64,000 bases of DNA. It comes from an uncultured Carboxylicivirga sp. (lineage in GTDB: Bacteria > Bacteroidota > Bacteroidia > Bacteroidales > Marinilabiliaceae). The stretch spans positions 558,001-622,000 of the forward strand of contig CANNEA010000001.1 in the NCBI GenBank assembly GCA_947503525.1. The letters run 5' to 3'. Below the pieces are notes generated by a model. That model did no database searches. It had not been told where the DNA came from and saw only the letters and a list, made by a program, of their open reading frames with translations. Below, in pieces: positions 1 to 8,973 of the stretch. Both the position numbers and the translations under genes were made by a program. Each line of letters starts with the position of its first letter. Positions within the stretch are counted from its first letter, which is position 1.

Positions 1-1
1 A

Positions 2-325
2 AATTCGGGTAAAACGCGTGAAATAATTGAATTGATAGATCTGGCAAGGGGACTTCGTCCTGAAATACCTATCATCGTAATTACAAGTAATACGGAATCG
101 ATATTGGCTAAGGAGTCAGATGTTTGTGTGGCTACAGGTAATCCAAAGGAGGTTTGTACTTTAGGATTAACCCCAACTACCTCTACAACTACCATGACGG
201 TTATAGGTGATGTACTTGTTGTTTTATTAATGAAAAAGATCAATTTTACCAATGCTGATTATGCCAAGCGCCATCATGGTGGTTATTTAGGACATAAGTC
301 TAGGGAAGCAGCAGGTTTAAAATAG
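2..325 (+). CDS. SIS-domain sugar-phosphate isomerase (KdsD/KpsF-like), 5' end cut off by window
   Basis: This is the C-terminal part of a KpsF/GutQ/KdsD-type arabinose-5-phosphate isomerase, which makes the precursor of Kdo for lipopolysaccharide. The frame is open from base 2, so the start lies outside the window. Visible family signatures are an SGKT phosphate loop at the very start, the stretch GLTPTTSTTT and the HHGGYLG motif near the end. The protein stops about ten residues after that motif, so it lacks the tandem CBS domains of the Escherichia coli enzymes; such SIS-only versions are known in Bacteroidota. It is followed after five bases by a phosphohexomutase and is probably co-transcribed with it. 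A different aldose-ketose isomerase specificity cannot be ruled out. Confidence 0.85.
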   Translation, partial: NSGKTREIIELIDLARGLRPEIPIIVITSNTESILAKESDVCVATGNPKEVCTLGLTPTTSTTTMTVIGDVLVVLLMKKINFTNADYAKRHHGGYLGHKSREAAGLK

Positions 326-330
326 TAGAT

Positions 331-1854
331 ATGGGTTTTGATTGGAAAAAGCTTCAGAATGGTTCCGATATCAGAGGAGTGGCTCTTGAAGGAATAGCGA
401 ACCAAGCGGTTAATTTAGATGAGGATGTTGTGGCCCGATTGGCAATGGCATTTTATAAGTGGCTGCAAAAGGAAAATCCGAATAAAACGAAGTTGACGGT
501 GGCGGTTGGAATGGATTCCAGAATCTCCGGACCAGCATTAAAAAAAGCTTTTGTAGATGCCATGATTAATCAGGGAGCTGAAGTACTTGATTGTGGAATG
601 GCTTCGACACCAGCAATGTTTATGACTTGTATTACCAAACCATATGAGGCACATGGGGCAGTTATGCTTACAGCTAGTCATTTACCCTTTAATCGTAACG
701 GGCTGAAATTCTTCACGCCAAAAGGAGGTTTGGAAAAGGCCAATATTACGGAGATACTTGAAATAGCGAAGCAAGGAACCGAAACTGCAAATGCAGTTGG
801 GGGAGAGCTTAAGGAAGTACCATTTATAGATTTGTACTCTAGTATCTTGGTTGAGAAAATCCGATGCGAAGTGAATGATGTTTCAAACTTCGAAAAGCCA
901 TTATCAGGTTTTAAAATTATTTTAGATGCAGGTAATGGAGCAGGTGGATTTTACGCCAATAAGGTTTTAGAGGTCCTTGGTGCTAATATTGAAGGAAGTC
1001 AATTTCTTGATCCTGATGGACGTTTTCCAAATCATATTCCAAATCCGGAGGATCAATATGCAATGGCTTCTATATGTAAGGCCGTTAAAGAAAATAAGGC
1101 GGATCTTGGGATAATATTCGATACAGATGTAGATCGTTCGGCTATTGTTGATGAACAAGGCAACCCTGTCAATAGAAATGAATTAGTTGCCCTATCTGCT
1201 GCAATCGTCAATGAGGAGCATCCAGGGTCTGTTATTGTAACCGATTCAATTACGTCAGATGGTTTAGCCTGGTTTATTAATGACCATTTGCATGCAAAGC
1301 ATCATCGTTTTAAGCGTGGCTATAAGAATGTGATCAATGAGTCTGTTCGTTTAAATGAAGCAGGTAAAGAATCATGGTTAGCCATCGAAACTTCCGGTCA
1401 TGCTGCCTTAAAGGAAAATTATTTCTTGGATGATGGAGCATATCTGGTAACAAAAATCCTAATAAAGATGGCCCGTTTGAAAAAAGAAGGCAAACGATTA
1501 ACTTCTTTAATAGAAAAATTGCCACGACCTGTTGAGAGTAAGGAATACAGAATTAAGATTGAAACAGAGGATTTTAAAACATACGGAGATAAGGTAATAA
1601 GTGAGCTGGGACTATATGCAGCGTCGCTTGCCAAGTGGAATCTGGCACCTGATAATTATGAAGGTGTTCGCGTTTCATGCGAGGCTGAAAATCAAAAAGG
1701 GTGGTTTTTGCTTCGCTTGTCACTGCACGATCCGGTAATTCCATTAAACATTGAATCTGATATTGAAGGAGGAGTAGATGCGATAGCTGAAAAACTACTC
1801 GAGTTCCTTAAGAAATATGAATTCTTAAATTTAATAGCATTAGAAAATAGATAG
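331..1854 (+). CDS. phosphohexomutase (phosphomannomutase/phosphoglucomutase family)
   Basis: This 507-residue protein belongs to the alpha-D-phosphohexomutase superfamily, which interconverts hexose 1- and 6-phosphates for sugar-nucleotide synthesis. The catalytic phosphoserine loop is TASHLPFNRNG with Ser116 and His117. The magnesium loop is FDTDVDR with Asp264, Asp266 and Asp268. The sugar-binding loop is ETSGH at 353-357. The usual C-terminal RxSGTEP phosphate loop is replaced by a divergent LRLSLHDPV segment, as in a plant-like subgroup that is also common in Bacteroidota. Substrate (mannose, glucose or glucosamine) cannot be told from sequence. It sits in a run of three plus-strand genes with short gaps after the SIS isomerase, which suggests a role in cell-envelope sugars. 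Confidence 0.88.
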   Translation: MGFDWKKLQNGSDIRGVALEGIANQAVNLDEDVVARLAMAFYKWLQKENPNKTKLTVAVGMDSRISGPALKKAFVDAMINQGAEVLDCGMASTPAMFMTCITKPYEAHGAVMLTASHLPFNRNGLKFFTPKGGLEKANITEILEIAKQGTETANAVGGELKEVPFIDLYSSILVEKIRCEVNDVSNFEKPLSGFKIILDAGNGAGGFYANKVLEVLGANIEGSQFLDPDGRFPNHIPNPEDQYAMASICKAVKENKADLGIIFDTDVDRSAIVDEQGNPVNRNELVALSAAIVNEEHPGSVIVTDSITSDGLAWFINDHLHAKHHRFKRGYKNVINESVRLNEAGKESWLAIETSGHAALKENYFLDDGAYLVTKILIKMARLKKEGKRLTSLIEKLPRPVESKEYRIKIETEDFKTYGDKVISELGLYAASLAKWNLAPDNYEGVRVSCEAENQKGWFLLRLSLHDPVIPLNIESDIEGGVDAIAEKLLEFLKKYEFLNLIALENR

Positions 1855-1856
1855 TT

Positions 1857-2399
1857 ATGAGAATATTGAAGGCAAATACAGTTGGGGTTGTTGTTGATAT
1901 TCAGGAACGCTTGTTTCCTCATATTGATGGATATGAACAATTAGCAAAGAATGTTGAGATTTTAATTAAAGGACTAAAGGCCTTAGAAGTTCCTGTCTTG
2001 GTTTCAGAGCAATATAAAAAAGGATTGGGAAATACTATTGAATCTATTGAAACTTTGATTCAGGATGAGCCACATGTTGAAAAACTTGCATTTAGTTGTT
2101 GTGACGAACCTCAGTTGATGGAGAAGTTGGAATTAACAACTAAGCGATTTGTGATTCTTGCTGGAATAGAAACGCATATTTGTGTATTGCAAACTGCTAT
2201 TGATTTGCAAGAGAGAGGATTTCATCCGGTTGTGATTGAAGATTGTGTGAGTTCAAGAACTTTAGCTAATAAACAAAATGCGATTGAGCGTCTTCGTCAG
2301 GAAGGAGTAATTGTATCTTCTTATGAATCAATTTTATTCGAGTTGTGCCGTTACGCAGGTACCGATGCTTTTAAAACCATCAGTAAATTAGTGAAGTAA
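1857..2399 (+). CDS. isochorismatase-family cysteine hydrolase
   Basis: A 180-residue alpha/beta hydrolase of the isochorismatase/nicotinamidase superfamily, YcaC-like branch. The catalytic Asp-Lys-Cys triad is visible as Asp14 (in VVVDIQERL), Lys76 (in EKLAFSCC) and Cys109 (in GIETHICV). The start is two bases after the stop of the phosphohexomutase, so it is the last gene of that transcription unit, and a strong hairpin follows it. Members of this branch act on small amides or ureido compounds, but the true substrate is not known and the neighbours do not reveal it. Confidence 0.85.
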   Translation: MRILKANTVGVVVDIQERLFPHIDGYEQLAKNVEILIKGLKALEVPVLVSEQYKKGLGNTIESIETLIQDEPHVEKLAFSCCDEPQLMEKLELTTKRFVILAGIETHICVLQTAIDLQERGFHPVVIEDCVSSRTLANKQNAIERLRQEGVIVSSYESILFELCRYAGTDAFKTISKLVK

Positions 2400-2420
2400 T
2401 TGAAAATAAACTATTTTTGA

Positions 2421-2452
2421 AGCCATTCTATTTTTATAGAATGGCTTTTTTA
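2421..2452 (+). terminator. Rho-independent terminator after the isochorismatase gene
   Basis: An 11-base-pair perfect stem (AAGCCATTCTA with TAGAATGGCTT), a six-base loop and a run of T end the upstream three-gene unit. The next gene on the same strand, the PfkB kinase, therefore probably has its own promoter in the short gap that follows. Confidence 0.85.
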
Positions 2453-2480
2453 CATTAAGAGTTTATTCAATATTTATACA

Positions 2481-3431
2481 ATGAGAAGAGTTTTCGGCAT
2501 AGGTGAGACAGTAATGGATATTATTTTTAAGGATAATCATCCTATAGCATCGAAAGCGGGAGGTAGTGCTTTAAATACGATTGTGTCCTTGGCCAGAACG
2601 GGAGCTGATGCTCACTTTATTAGTGAAATAGGTAATGATAGAGTAGGAGAGGTAATAACGGCCTTCCTAAAAGAAAATGACGTATCCACTGAATCAATCT
2701 GTCGATTTGATAATGGCAAATCAGCGCTGGCACTAGCTTTTTTAAATAAAGAAAATGATGCCGAATATGAGTTTTTTAAAGATTACCCAAAGCAAAGATT
2801 AGTTGGTGATATTCCGAAATTTACAAAAGGTGACATCGTTGTTTTTGGCTCTTTTTTTGGATTGAATCCTACTGTTCGACCTCGTTTACTTGAATATCTT
2901 CATAATGCTAAAGCGGCTGGGGCAATAGTTATTTACGATCCTAATTTTAGAAGCCATCATCTGGAAAATAAAGAAATGCTTATTCCAACTATTGAAGAGA
3001 ATTTTGAATTGGCAGATATAGTAAGAGGTAGCAATGAGGATTTTGAGAATATTTACGGACAGACTAATCCAACGGAGGTTTATGCAAAAGTGGCCATGCA
3101 TTGCAATAATTTAATAATTACTGCCAACAAAGAAGGGGTATACACTTTTGGTAGCAATTTTAACCGTCACTTTAAAGTTCCGGTTTTGGAACCTGTAAGT
3201 ACAATTGGTGCAGGAGATAATTTTAATGCAGGAATGATTAAGGCATTGCTCGACTTTAATGTTGTTAAGTCAAATGAATTGTATTTAAGTCAAAGCGACT
3301 GGATGCATCTTGCAGCCTATGGAATTGAGTTTTCAGCAGAAGTTTGTATGGCTTTGGATAATTATATTAATACAGAATTCAGACATAAGCTTGATGCAAA
3401 TGTCCGAAAGCGTATTGAGTCCATCAATTAG
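2481..3431 (+). CDS. PfkB-family carbohydrate/adenosine-type kinase
   Basis: A 316-residue ribokinase-fold kinase that transfers phosphate from ATP to a sugar or nucleoside. The N-terminal motif AGGSALNTIVSLARTGA is the first PfkB signature and STIGAGDNFNAG is the second, with the catalytic Asp in GAGD. The whole fold is present. Length and motifs fit the Bacteroidota group often called adenosine kinase or sugar kinase; the substrate cannot be assigned. It converges tail to tail with a sugar-binding lipoprotein, leaving only two bases between the stop codons. Confidence 0.85.
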   Translation: MRRVFGIGETVMDIIFKDNHPIASKAGGSALNTIVSLARTGADAHFISEIGNDRVGEVITAFLKENDVSTESICRFDNGKSALALAFLNKENDAEYEFFKDYPKQRLVGDIPKFTKGDIVVFGSFFGLNPTVRPRLLEYLHNAKAAGAIVIYDPNFRSHHLENKEMLIPTIEENFELADIVRGSNEDFENIYGQTNPTEVYAKVAMHCNNLIITANKEGVYTFGSNFNRHFKVPVLEPVSTIGAGDNFNAGMIKALLDFNVVKSNELYLSQSDWMHLAAYGIEFSAEVCMALDNYINTEFRHKLDANVRKRIESIN

Positions 3432-3433
3432 TT

Positions 3434-4429
3434 TTAATTGTAAACTTCATCTTTAGAGTAAACTCCAGTATTTATAAGAACTTCATCAATATTGTCTTTT
3501 GTAACGGGTATTGACTCAATCTTAATCGTGGGAACATCGATCATGCCGTTATTTGTGTAGCTTAGTTCATCCTTAGAGGGCATCTTACCATTTAAAAGAT
3601 CTATGGTAAGTTCAGCTGCGCGATAAGCGTTATCAGTTAATGGATGAAATACTGTCATTAATTGTTTCCCTGCCACGATATTTTTAATGCCTCTAAGTTC
3701 AGCATCCTGACCTGTAATATATACCCCATCTAACATTTCCTTTTCTTCCAATACTCGAATTATAGCAGCAGACATGCCATCATACCCTGCAAATACTACA
3801 TCAGGTTTTTGATTTGTCATTGAAAGAAACTGTTGCATTTCATATGCTGCATTTACATCGCTCCACTCTTCAATAAAAGTTTTATATAGGATTTTAAACT
3901 GGCCGGATTCGACGTAAGGTTTGATATGGTCGTCAATAGATTTCATAAGTCCAATAGCATTTCTATCGTACTTATCTCCACCGAGTATAACAACATTGCC
4001 CGTTTTTGTTTTATTCAGAACTGCATCAACCATGTGTTTGCCTAGAGTCTCATTATTTCCTGAAACATACAGATCAGGTTCGCAATTAAAAATTAACCTA
4101 TTGTAGGCAATGACCTTAATGCCTCGTTCCTGACCTTCTCTTACAATTGAAGCAGCCGTATTGGAGTTAATTGCTATTAGTACCAATGCATCAATGCCAT
4201 TATCAAACATTTCAATGGCCTTATCGTATTGAAGCGCCTCGCTTCCATTTCCATCATCAATAATAACTTGTGCACCAAGTTCTTCAGCCTTCTCTTTAAA
4301 TAAGTTGCCTTCTTTTATATAGCGAGCTGTTGTTTTTGCAGAAAATAGAAATCCTATTTTATGGTTTTCTTTTTTAGAACATCCTCCTAAAACAATTAAC
4401 AGAACAAGTGAAATGGATATAATTCTCAT
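3434..4429 (-). CDS. periplasmic sugar-binding lipoprotein (type 1 periplasmic binding fold)
   Basis: A 331-residue substrate-binding protein of the ribose/xylose/galactose type. A short hydrophobic signal ends in the lipobox LGGC with Cys17, so the mature protein should be anchored as a lipoprotein. The GYDGMSAAIIRVLEEK and ITGQDAELRGI stretches and the start IGFLFSAKTTARY match XylF/RbsB-like proteins. No ABC permease or ATPase lies beside it. It is instead divergent from a chemoreceptor, with 127 bases between the two starts, and convergent with a sugar kinase. I infer a sensory role, delivering a sugar signal, rather than transport; this is not proved by the sequence. Confidence 0.82.
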   Translation of the reverse strand: MRIISISLVLLIVLGGCSKKENHKIGFLFSAKTTARYIKEGNLFKEKAEELGAQVIIDDGNGSEALQYDKAIEMFDNGIDALVLIAINSNTAASIVREGQERGIKVIAYNRLIFNCEPDLYVSGNNETLGKHMVDAVLNKTKTGNVVILGGDKYDRNAIGLMKSIDDHIKPYVESGQFKILYKTFIEEWSDVNAAYEMQQFLSMTNQKPDVVFAGYDGMSAAIIRVLEEKEMLDGVYITGQDAELRGIKNIVAGKQLMTVFHPLTDNAYRAAELTIDLLNGKMPSKDELSYTNNGMIDVPTIKIESIPVTKDNIDEVLINTGVYSKDEVYN

Positions 4430-4556
4430 GATACAATTGGATTTTATTCATTGAACTTAGCGGCCTAAAAATAGTATTTACTTATTAAAAGATTTCATAA
4501 AGTCAGTTTTTTTAGCATCTTTATCGGTTGGAAGCTAACTAATTTATTGATCTGTC

Positions 4557-6473
4557 ATGAAGTGGAAAGACCTGAAGATCCGTGCCAAAATAGGCAGTGG
4601 ATTTGCTATTATTATGGCCGTAGTTATTACTCTTGGTATCGTTATTTTATTTAACCTTCAAGAAGTAGATAAAGGAATACGATCACTTACCAATACTTAT
4701 ATCCCTATTGTACGTGAAGCTGGAAAACTCGATCGATCCTGGAAAGAAACACGTGAGTTTGCCAGAAGTTACGAATTTACAGGAGATAAGTATTTCCAAG
4801 ACCGAGCCAACAAGAGTTTTGAAAGAATGTATGCCGCCTTAGATAATCTGATCACAGTATTGGAAGTCAATGATCGCATCATGCTCGAAAAAGGAATTGA
4901 CTTGTCTGTTGTGGAATCTAATATGATTGAATACAACGATATCAGTCAAAAATATTTTAAGCAGCAGGATGAGGTGAATGCATCTAAAACACATTTTGTT
5001 GAATCGCTTCAGAACTTAAGGGAGCTAAGTGGAAATTATGGGTCCGGAAGTCATCGTGTTATTAGTGAGTTAGGAGTTTTTGTTACTGATTTGATATGGG
5101 AAGATGCTAATCAGAATTTTATTTCAATAGAAGATCATTTAGATGAATTTAAGGCCTTTAAAACCAAGGTTGGCAAATTAAGATTTTCATCTCAATTTGA
5201 TGAAGAACTAGGAATAGCCTTAGGTGAACTCAATAATTATTTAACTAATCTCAGGGGTGTTAAGATTCTGGAATTAAAGCGCTTTGAATTGGCTAAACGC
5301 ATTATGTGGGATGTAGGCGCAACTTCGGATGTTGGGCTTGATTTAATGATGAAAATGGGAGATGATAATTCAGCTATTGTTTCTCTTCAGAAGAAAGTGT
5401 TGATATATACCTTGATAGCTGTGCTATTTCTATGGTTTAGTTTAGTTTACTTTCTTTCCCGAGCCATATCAAAACCTATTGAAGAAGGTATAGAAAAGGC
5501 GGAGCAATTAGCGAAAGGTGATTTATCAGTAGAATTTGTGGTTCGAAGTAATGATGAAGTGGGTAAATTATCCCGATCATTGAATACCATGGTTAAGATG
5601 CTTAAGTCTGTTATTGCGGAGGTTACCAATTCGGCAAGTGAAATTGTAAAGGCTAGTCAGAAATTGAATACTGGTGCAATGGAACTTTCTGAAGGAGCTA
5701 CACAACAAGCATCTTCAGCCGAGGAAGTTTCTTCTTCTATGGAAGAGATGTTTGCGAATATTCAGCAAAACACCGATAACTCAAAAGAAACTGAGAAGAT
5801 TGCCTCAACGGCTGCAATAGGTATAAAAGAGAGTAATGAGGCTTCAAAAGTAGCATCAAATAATATTCAGGAAATATCCGATAAGATTAATATAATTAGT
5901 GATATCGCTTTTCAAACAAATATTTTGGCCTTAAATGCAGCGGTTGAAGCTGCCAGAGCAGGCCAGGAGGGACGAGGATTTGCTGTGGTGGCAGCTGAAG
6001 TGAGAAAGCTGGCGGAGCGCAGTCAGCTGGCTGCAACTGAAATTACTAAATCCTCCACCGATACATTGGAGTCATCGAATGAAGCAACTAAAAAACTTGA
6101 TGCCATAACTCCTGAAATACAAAAGACTGCCGCTTTAGTCAAGGAAATTACTGTTGCATCCATGGAGCAGGTAACAGGTGTGGAACAAATCAATAATGCA
6201 CTTCAGCAATTAAATAATGTGACACAGCGAAATGCCGCTAATGCTGAACAGATTAGTGAGGCAACGGCGTTATTAGATCAGTTGTCAGGACAACTGAATA
6301 AATCTATAAAGGTTTTTAGTGAAGTTGCAAAGGATGAAAATTCAGCATCACAGAAAACACATGTGCCAGAAAGAAAACAAAGGAAAGCACATACTAAAAA
6401 GTCTTCTGAAAATAAGGGGGATGGGTATAATATTGAACTTGGAAAAGGTTACGATGATTACGAGAAATTTTAG
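4557..6473 (+). CDS. methyl-accepting chemotaxis protein
   Basis: A 638-residue transmembrane chemoreceptor. The order is: short cytoplasmic N-terminus, membrane helix about 11-33, a helical periplasmic sensor of about 250 residues, membrane helix about 282-301, HAMP about 302-356 ([21 protein letters not shown]), and a long signalling helical hairpin. Its tip, about 449-488, reads [20 protein letters not shown] and is typical of the family. The last five residues, DYEKF, follow a flexible charged linker and resemble the aromatic CheR/CheB-tether pentapeptide (NWETF in Escherichia coli). No che genes are in the window. It is divergent from a sugar-binding lipoprotein, a plausible ligand carrier. 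Confidence 0.92.
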   Translation: MKWKDLKIRAKIGSGFAIIMAVVITLGIVILFNLQEVDKGIRSLTNTYIPIVREAGKLDRSWKETREFARSYEFTGDKYFQDRANKSFERMYAALDNLITVLEVNDRIMLEKGIDLSVVESNMIEYNDISQKYFKQQDEVNASKTHFVESLQNLRELSGNYGSGSHRVISELGVFVTDLIWEDANQNFISIEDHLDEFKAFKTKVGKLRFSSQFDEELGIALGELNNYLTNLRGVKILELKRFELAKRIMWDVGATSDVGLDLMMKMGDDNSAIVSLQKKVLIYTLIAVLFLWFSLVYFLSRAISKPIEEGIEKAEQLAKGDLSVEFVVRSNDEVGKLSRSLNTMVKMLKSVIAEVTNSASEIVKASQKLNTGAMELSEGATQQASSAEEVSSSMEEMFANIQQNTDNSKETEKIASTAAIGIKESNEASKVASNNIQEISDKINIISDIAFQTNILALNAAVEAARAGQEGRGFAVVAAEVRKLAERSQLAATEITKSSTDTLESSNEATKKLDAITPEIQKTAALVKEITVASMEQVTGVEQINNALQQLNNVTQRNAANAEQISEATALLDQLSGQLNKSIKVFSEVAKDENSASQKTHVPERKQRKAHTKKSSENKGDGYNIELGKGYDDYEKF

Positions 6474-6564
6474 TTTTCTATAGTTTCTTAACATTCTACA
6501 ACAAAAGCTGGCTTTGGGTTTGCTATTGTAATCATAAATAGTTTTAACCTTAAAATTTTGCGTT

Positions 6565-6666
6565 ATGAAATGGGAAACAGTTAAGATGAAAACAAAAGTG
6601 ATTACCGGTACCTTAATTGCAGTATACGCCGTTTTTATGTTGAAAATAATAACTTGGGTATTATAA
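6565..6666 (+). CDS. possible 33-residue single-span membrane peptide resembling the chemoreceptor N-terminus
   Basis: A short open frame lies between the chemoreceptor and a terminator. It begins MKWETVKMKTKVITG and continues as one hydrophobic helix to the end. The first fifteen residues line up without gaps with the chemoreceptor start [15 protein letters not shown]: six or seven are identical and most others conservative. It has an ATG, a stop 99 bases later, and a hairpin terminator seven bases beyond, so it looks like the end of a transcript. There is no clear ribosome binding site, which is normal here. It could be a real small membrane protein or the remnant of a second receptor; only sequence similarity supports it. 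Confidence 0.4.
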   Translation: MKWETVKMKTKVITGTLIAVYAVFMLKIITWVL

Positions 6667-6672
6667 TAATAC

Positions 6673-6699
6673 AAAAGGGAGCTCTTAAGCTCCCTTTTT
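6673..6699. terminator. bidirectional terminator between the chemoreceptor region and the 7TM-HD gene
   Basis: A perfect 11-base-pair stem AAAAGGGAGCT/AGCTCCCTTTT with a four-base loop. T-rich tracts lie on the right and the complementary A-run on the left, so it can stop transcription from both converging sides. Confidence 0.85.
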
Positions 6700-6708
6700 A
6701 TTTTTGAT

Positions 6709-8862
6709 TTATTTCGTTTTGTTTTTCTTCTTTTTCTTAATGCTTGGGTATTCAATTCTGGCGTGATATATGTTCTTTAGTTTGTTTTTGAATACTTCCT
6801 TGGCTTCAGTAATTTCTCTAAACGTTATAGGTGCATTGATGAACTGATCTTCTTGAATTTGTTTATCAATAATTTTCTCAACTAATTTATCTATTTCATC
6901 ATCATTATACTTTTTCAAACTTCTGGACGCGGCTTCAATTGAATCTGCCATCATTAAAATTGCAGTTTCTTTAGTAAACGGTGTTGGACCAGGGTATGAA
7001 AACATACTAACATCAGGATCTACATCAGGGTTATTATTTATAAATGAATTATAAAAGTACCAGGTTTTTGTAGTTCCCTGATGAGTGGTTATAAAGTCAA
7101 TAATCTGTTTTGGCAACTTATGTTTTAAGGCCATCTTCACGCCATTATCGATATGATTAATAACTATTCTGGCACTTTCTTCAAATTCTAATTCGGAGTG
7201 AGGATTTAATCCTTCAGCCTGATTTTCTGTAAAATACATTGGTGAAGCCATTTTGCCAATATCATGATACATGGCTCCGGCTCGTACCAAGGCCGGGTTA
7301 GCGCCTAATTTATAGGCAACTTCCTGAGCAAGATTACCAACCTGAATACTATGCTGGAAAGTTCCTGGAGTAGCCTCAGCCATCCTTCTAAGTATTGGGT
7401 GATTGGTATCTGATAATTCCACCAAGGTAACATCTGATAAGAAACCAAAAAGGCGTTCAAAAATCCAAATTAATGGATATACCATTAATACCATGATGCC
7501 ATTCACACCAAAGTAAGCAAACATCTTAACATTAATAGACGAAATATCTCCTTCTCTCCATAGCGAGAGAGCTGTGTAAAATAGTGAATACGTTAATATG
7601 ATCAGAATGGCAGCTCTTACGATATGACTTCGTCTCACCATTCGAAATAGACTAAACATAGCTACAAGACCCGCTGGAATTTGAATAAAGACAAACTCAA
7701 AGCTATTTTCGGTGAAGAAGGCACTGATTAATATCGTAATAACATACATGAAAAATGCCAGACGACTATCAAAGAATGTTCGTATAATAATTGGCAGAAT
7801 CGCAAACGGGATGATGTAAAATGGAAATTCTGTAAATACCTTTTCTAAACTGGCCAGTGAGGTCATTAAAAGAGTTATCAAAAGAATAAAACCAATTGAA
7901 CTCACTGACATATATACATCTCTTCGAAAGAAATATAAAAAGAAAAATATGGTAATGAATAAAAGAGAAACAATCATTAATTGCCCACCAAGGATAAAAT
8001 AGTAATTGGATGAGGTCGATATTTTAGATTCAAAACTACGTCGTAAGGAATCCAGAACTTTAACACTTGTATTGTTCACTATCTCACCTTGATCAATTAT
8101 GCGCTGACCAGCCAATACTCTTCCTGAGGTTAAGGAAATGTTTTTTCTTAGTTTTTCAATTTCCGTTGGATTCCTTAATTCATCGTAAATGATATTCGGT
8201 TCGATGTAATTGTTAATTTGCAAATCGGCAATGAACTGAGTTAGTTGCGAATTAATCGCTCCTGAATCACCAACAACAACCCGTATAACAGATTTTGATA
8301 TTTTTTGGTAGGCCTGCGTTTGAAGATACATTTCTGCCAATGCATAAGGTTCAGCATAAGCTCCGTCAACAAGCATTAATTCAAAGGTTTCCTGTACTCC
8401 AATATATTGTTCTGGTAAAAGAATAATACCGGTCGAATAAATAGTATTAAGCTGTTCAAGTACAGTTAATTCAATAAGATCAAAATAACTGCTGTCTTTA
8501 TTGTATTGTTCAGCAAGGTTTGGGTATGATGCCCTTCGCTGAGTAACCATTCTTTTGTAATCTACAATGAATCGTTGCTCAATATCCAATTGACGTAGTG
8601 TATCCTTATAAAAATATGGGCGGTAGTTTCTTATTAAACTGTCAGTTTCAGCTGTCAGTTCGGCATTGGTTTTATAAATAGGAAAATCAAAAGGCGCAAT
8701 TAGGGTTTGATGCTTCCATGGAAGGCCATTAATATATTCATATCCAAACTTACCAGTCTTCGGAAGTAAATACGTAACGTAGGCAATTGCTAAAATAAAA
8801 AATAAAGCCCTTACAACCGGACGATAATATTTTGACTTGAAATATGAAAAGCGATCAATCAT
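6709..8862 (-). CDS. 7TM-HD family cyclic-di-AMP phosphodiesterase-like protein (PgpH type)
   Basis: About 717 residues, the size of Listeria PgpH and Bacillus YqfF, which hydrolyse cyclic di-AMP. There is one N-terminal membrane helix, a large extracytoplasmic 7TMR-HDED region, about six membrane helices in the middle, then a C-terminal HD phosphohydrolase domain. The metal-binding motif HDIGK is near residue 530, preceded by TPGTFQHSIQVG, the classic PgpH lead-in. I use the ATG at 8862 (MIDRFSYF). The frame opens upstream to a TTG at 8901, but that adds only 13 residues. The end faces the chemoreceptor unit across a shared terminator. The nucleotide specificity is inferred from the family. 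Confidence 0.88.
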   Translation of the reverse strand: MIDRFSYFKSKYYRPVVRALFFILAIAYVTYLLPKTGKFGYEYINGLPWKHQTLIAPFDFPIYKTNAELTAETDSLIRNYRPYFYKDTLRQLDIEQRFIVDYKRMVTQRRASYPNLAEQYNKDSSYFDLIELTVLEQLNTIYSTGIILLPEQYIGVQETFELMLVDGAYAEPYALAEMYLQTQAYQKISKSVIRVVVGDSGAINSQLTQFIADLQINNYIEPNIIYDELRNPTEIEKLRKNISLTSGRVLAGQRIIDQGEIVNNTSVKVLDSLRRSFESKISTSSNYYFILGGQLMIVSLLFITIFFFLYFFRRDVYMSVSSIGFILLITLLMTSLASLEKVFTEFPFYIIPFAILPIIIRTFFDSRLAFFMYVITILISAFFTENSFEFVFIQIPAGLVAMFSLFRMVRRSHIVRAAILIILTYSLFYTALSLWREGDISSINVKMFAYFGVNGIMVLMVYPLIWIFERLFGFLSDVTLVELSDTNHPILRRMAEATPGTFQHSIQVGNLAQEVAYKLGANPALVRAGAMYHDIGKMASPMYFTENQAEGLNPHSELEFEESARIVINHIDNGVKMALKHKLPKQIIDFITTHQGTTKTWYFYNSFINNNPDVDPDVSMFSYPGPTPFTKETAILMMADSIEAASRSLKKYNDDEIDKLVEKIIDKQIQEDQFINAPITFREITEAKEVFKNKLKNIYHARIEYPSIKKKKKNKTK

Positions 8863-8973
8863 AAATAGCGATTTTATGAAATTCAATATATTAATGACCA
8901 AATGTAACTAAAAGCTTAGATTTTTTAAATAATTTTCGTTTTTGATAATAACTGATTTAATTGATAATTATCC

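Noticed and set aside
6348-6755. Antisense open frame of 135 residues opposite the chemoreceptor end and intergenic region
   Set aside because: Composition is a shadow of the coding and AT-rich sequence; it overlaps two real genes and contains a terminator hairpin.
8863-8901. Upstream TTG start of the 7TM-HD protein
   Set aside because: It adds 13 residues before a normal ATG that is followed directly by the family-like N-terminus.
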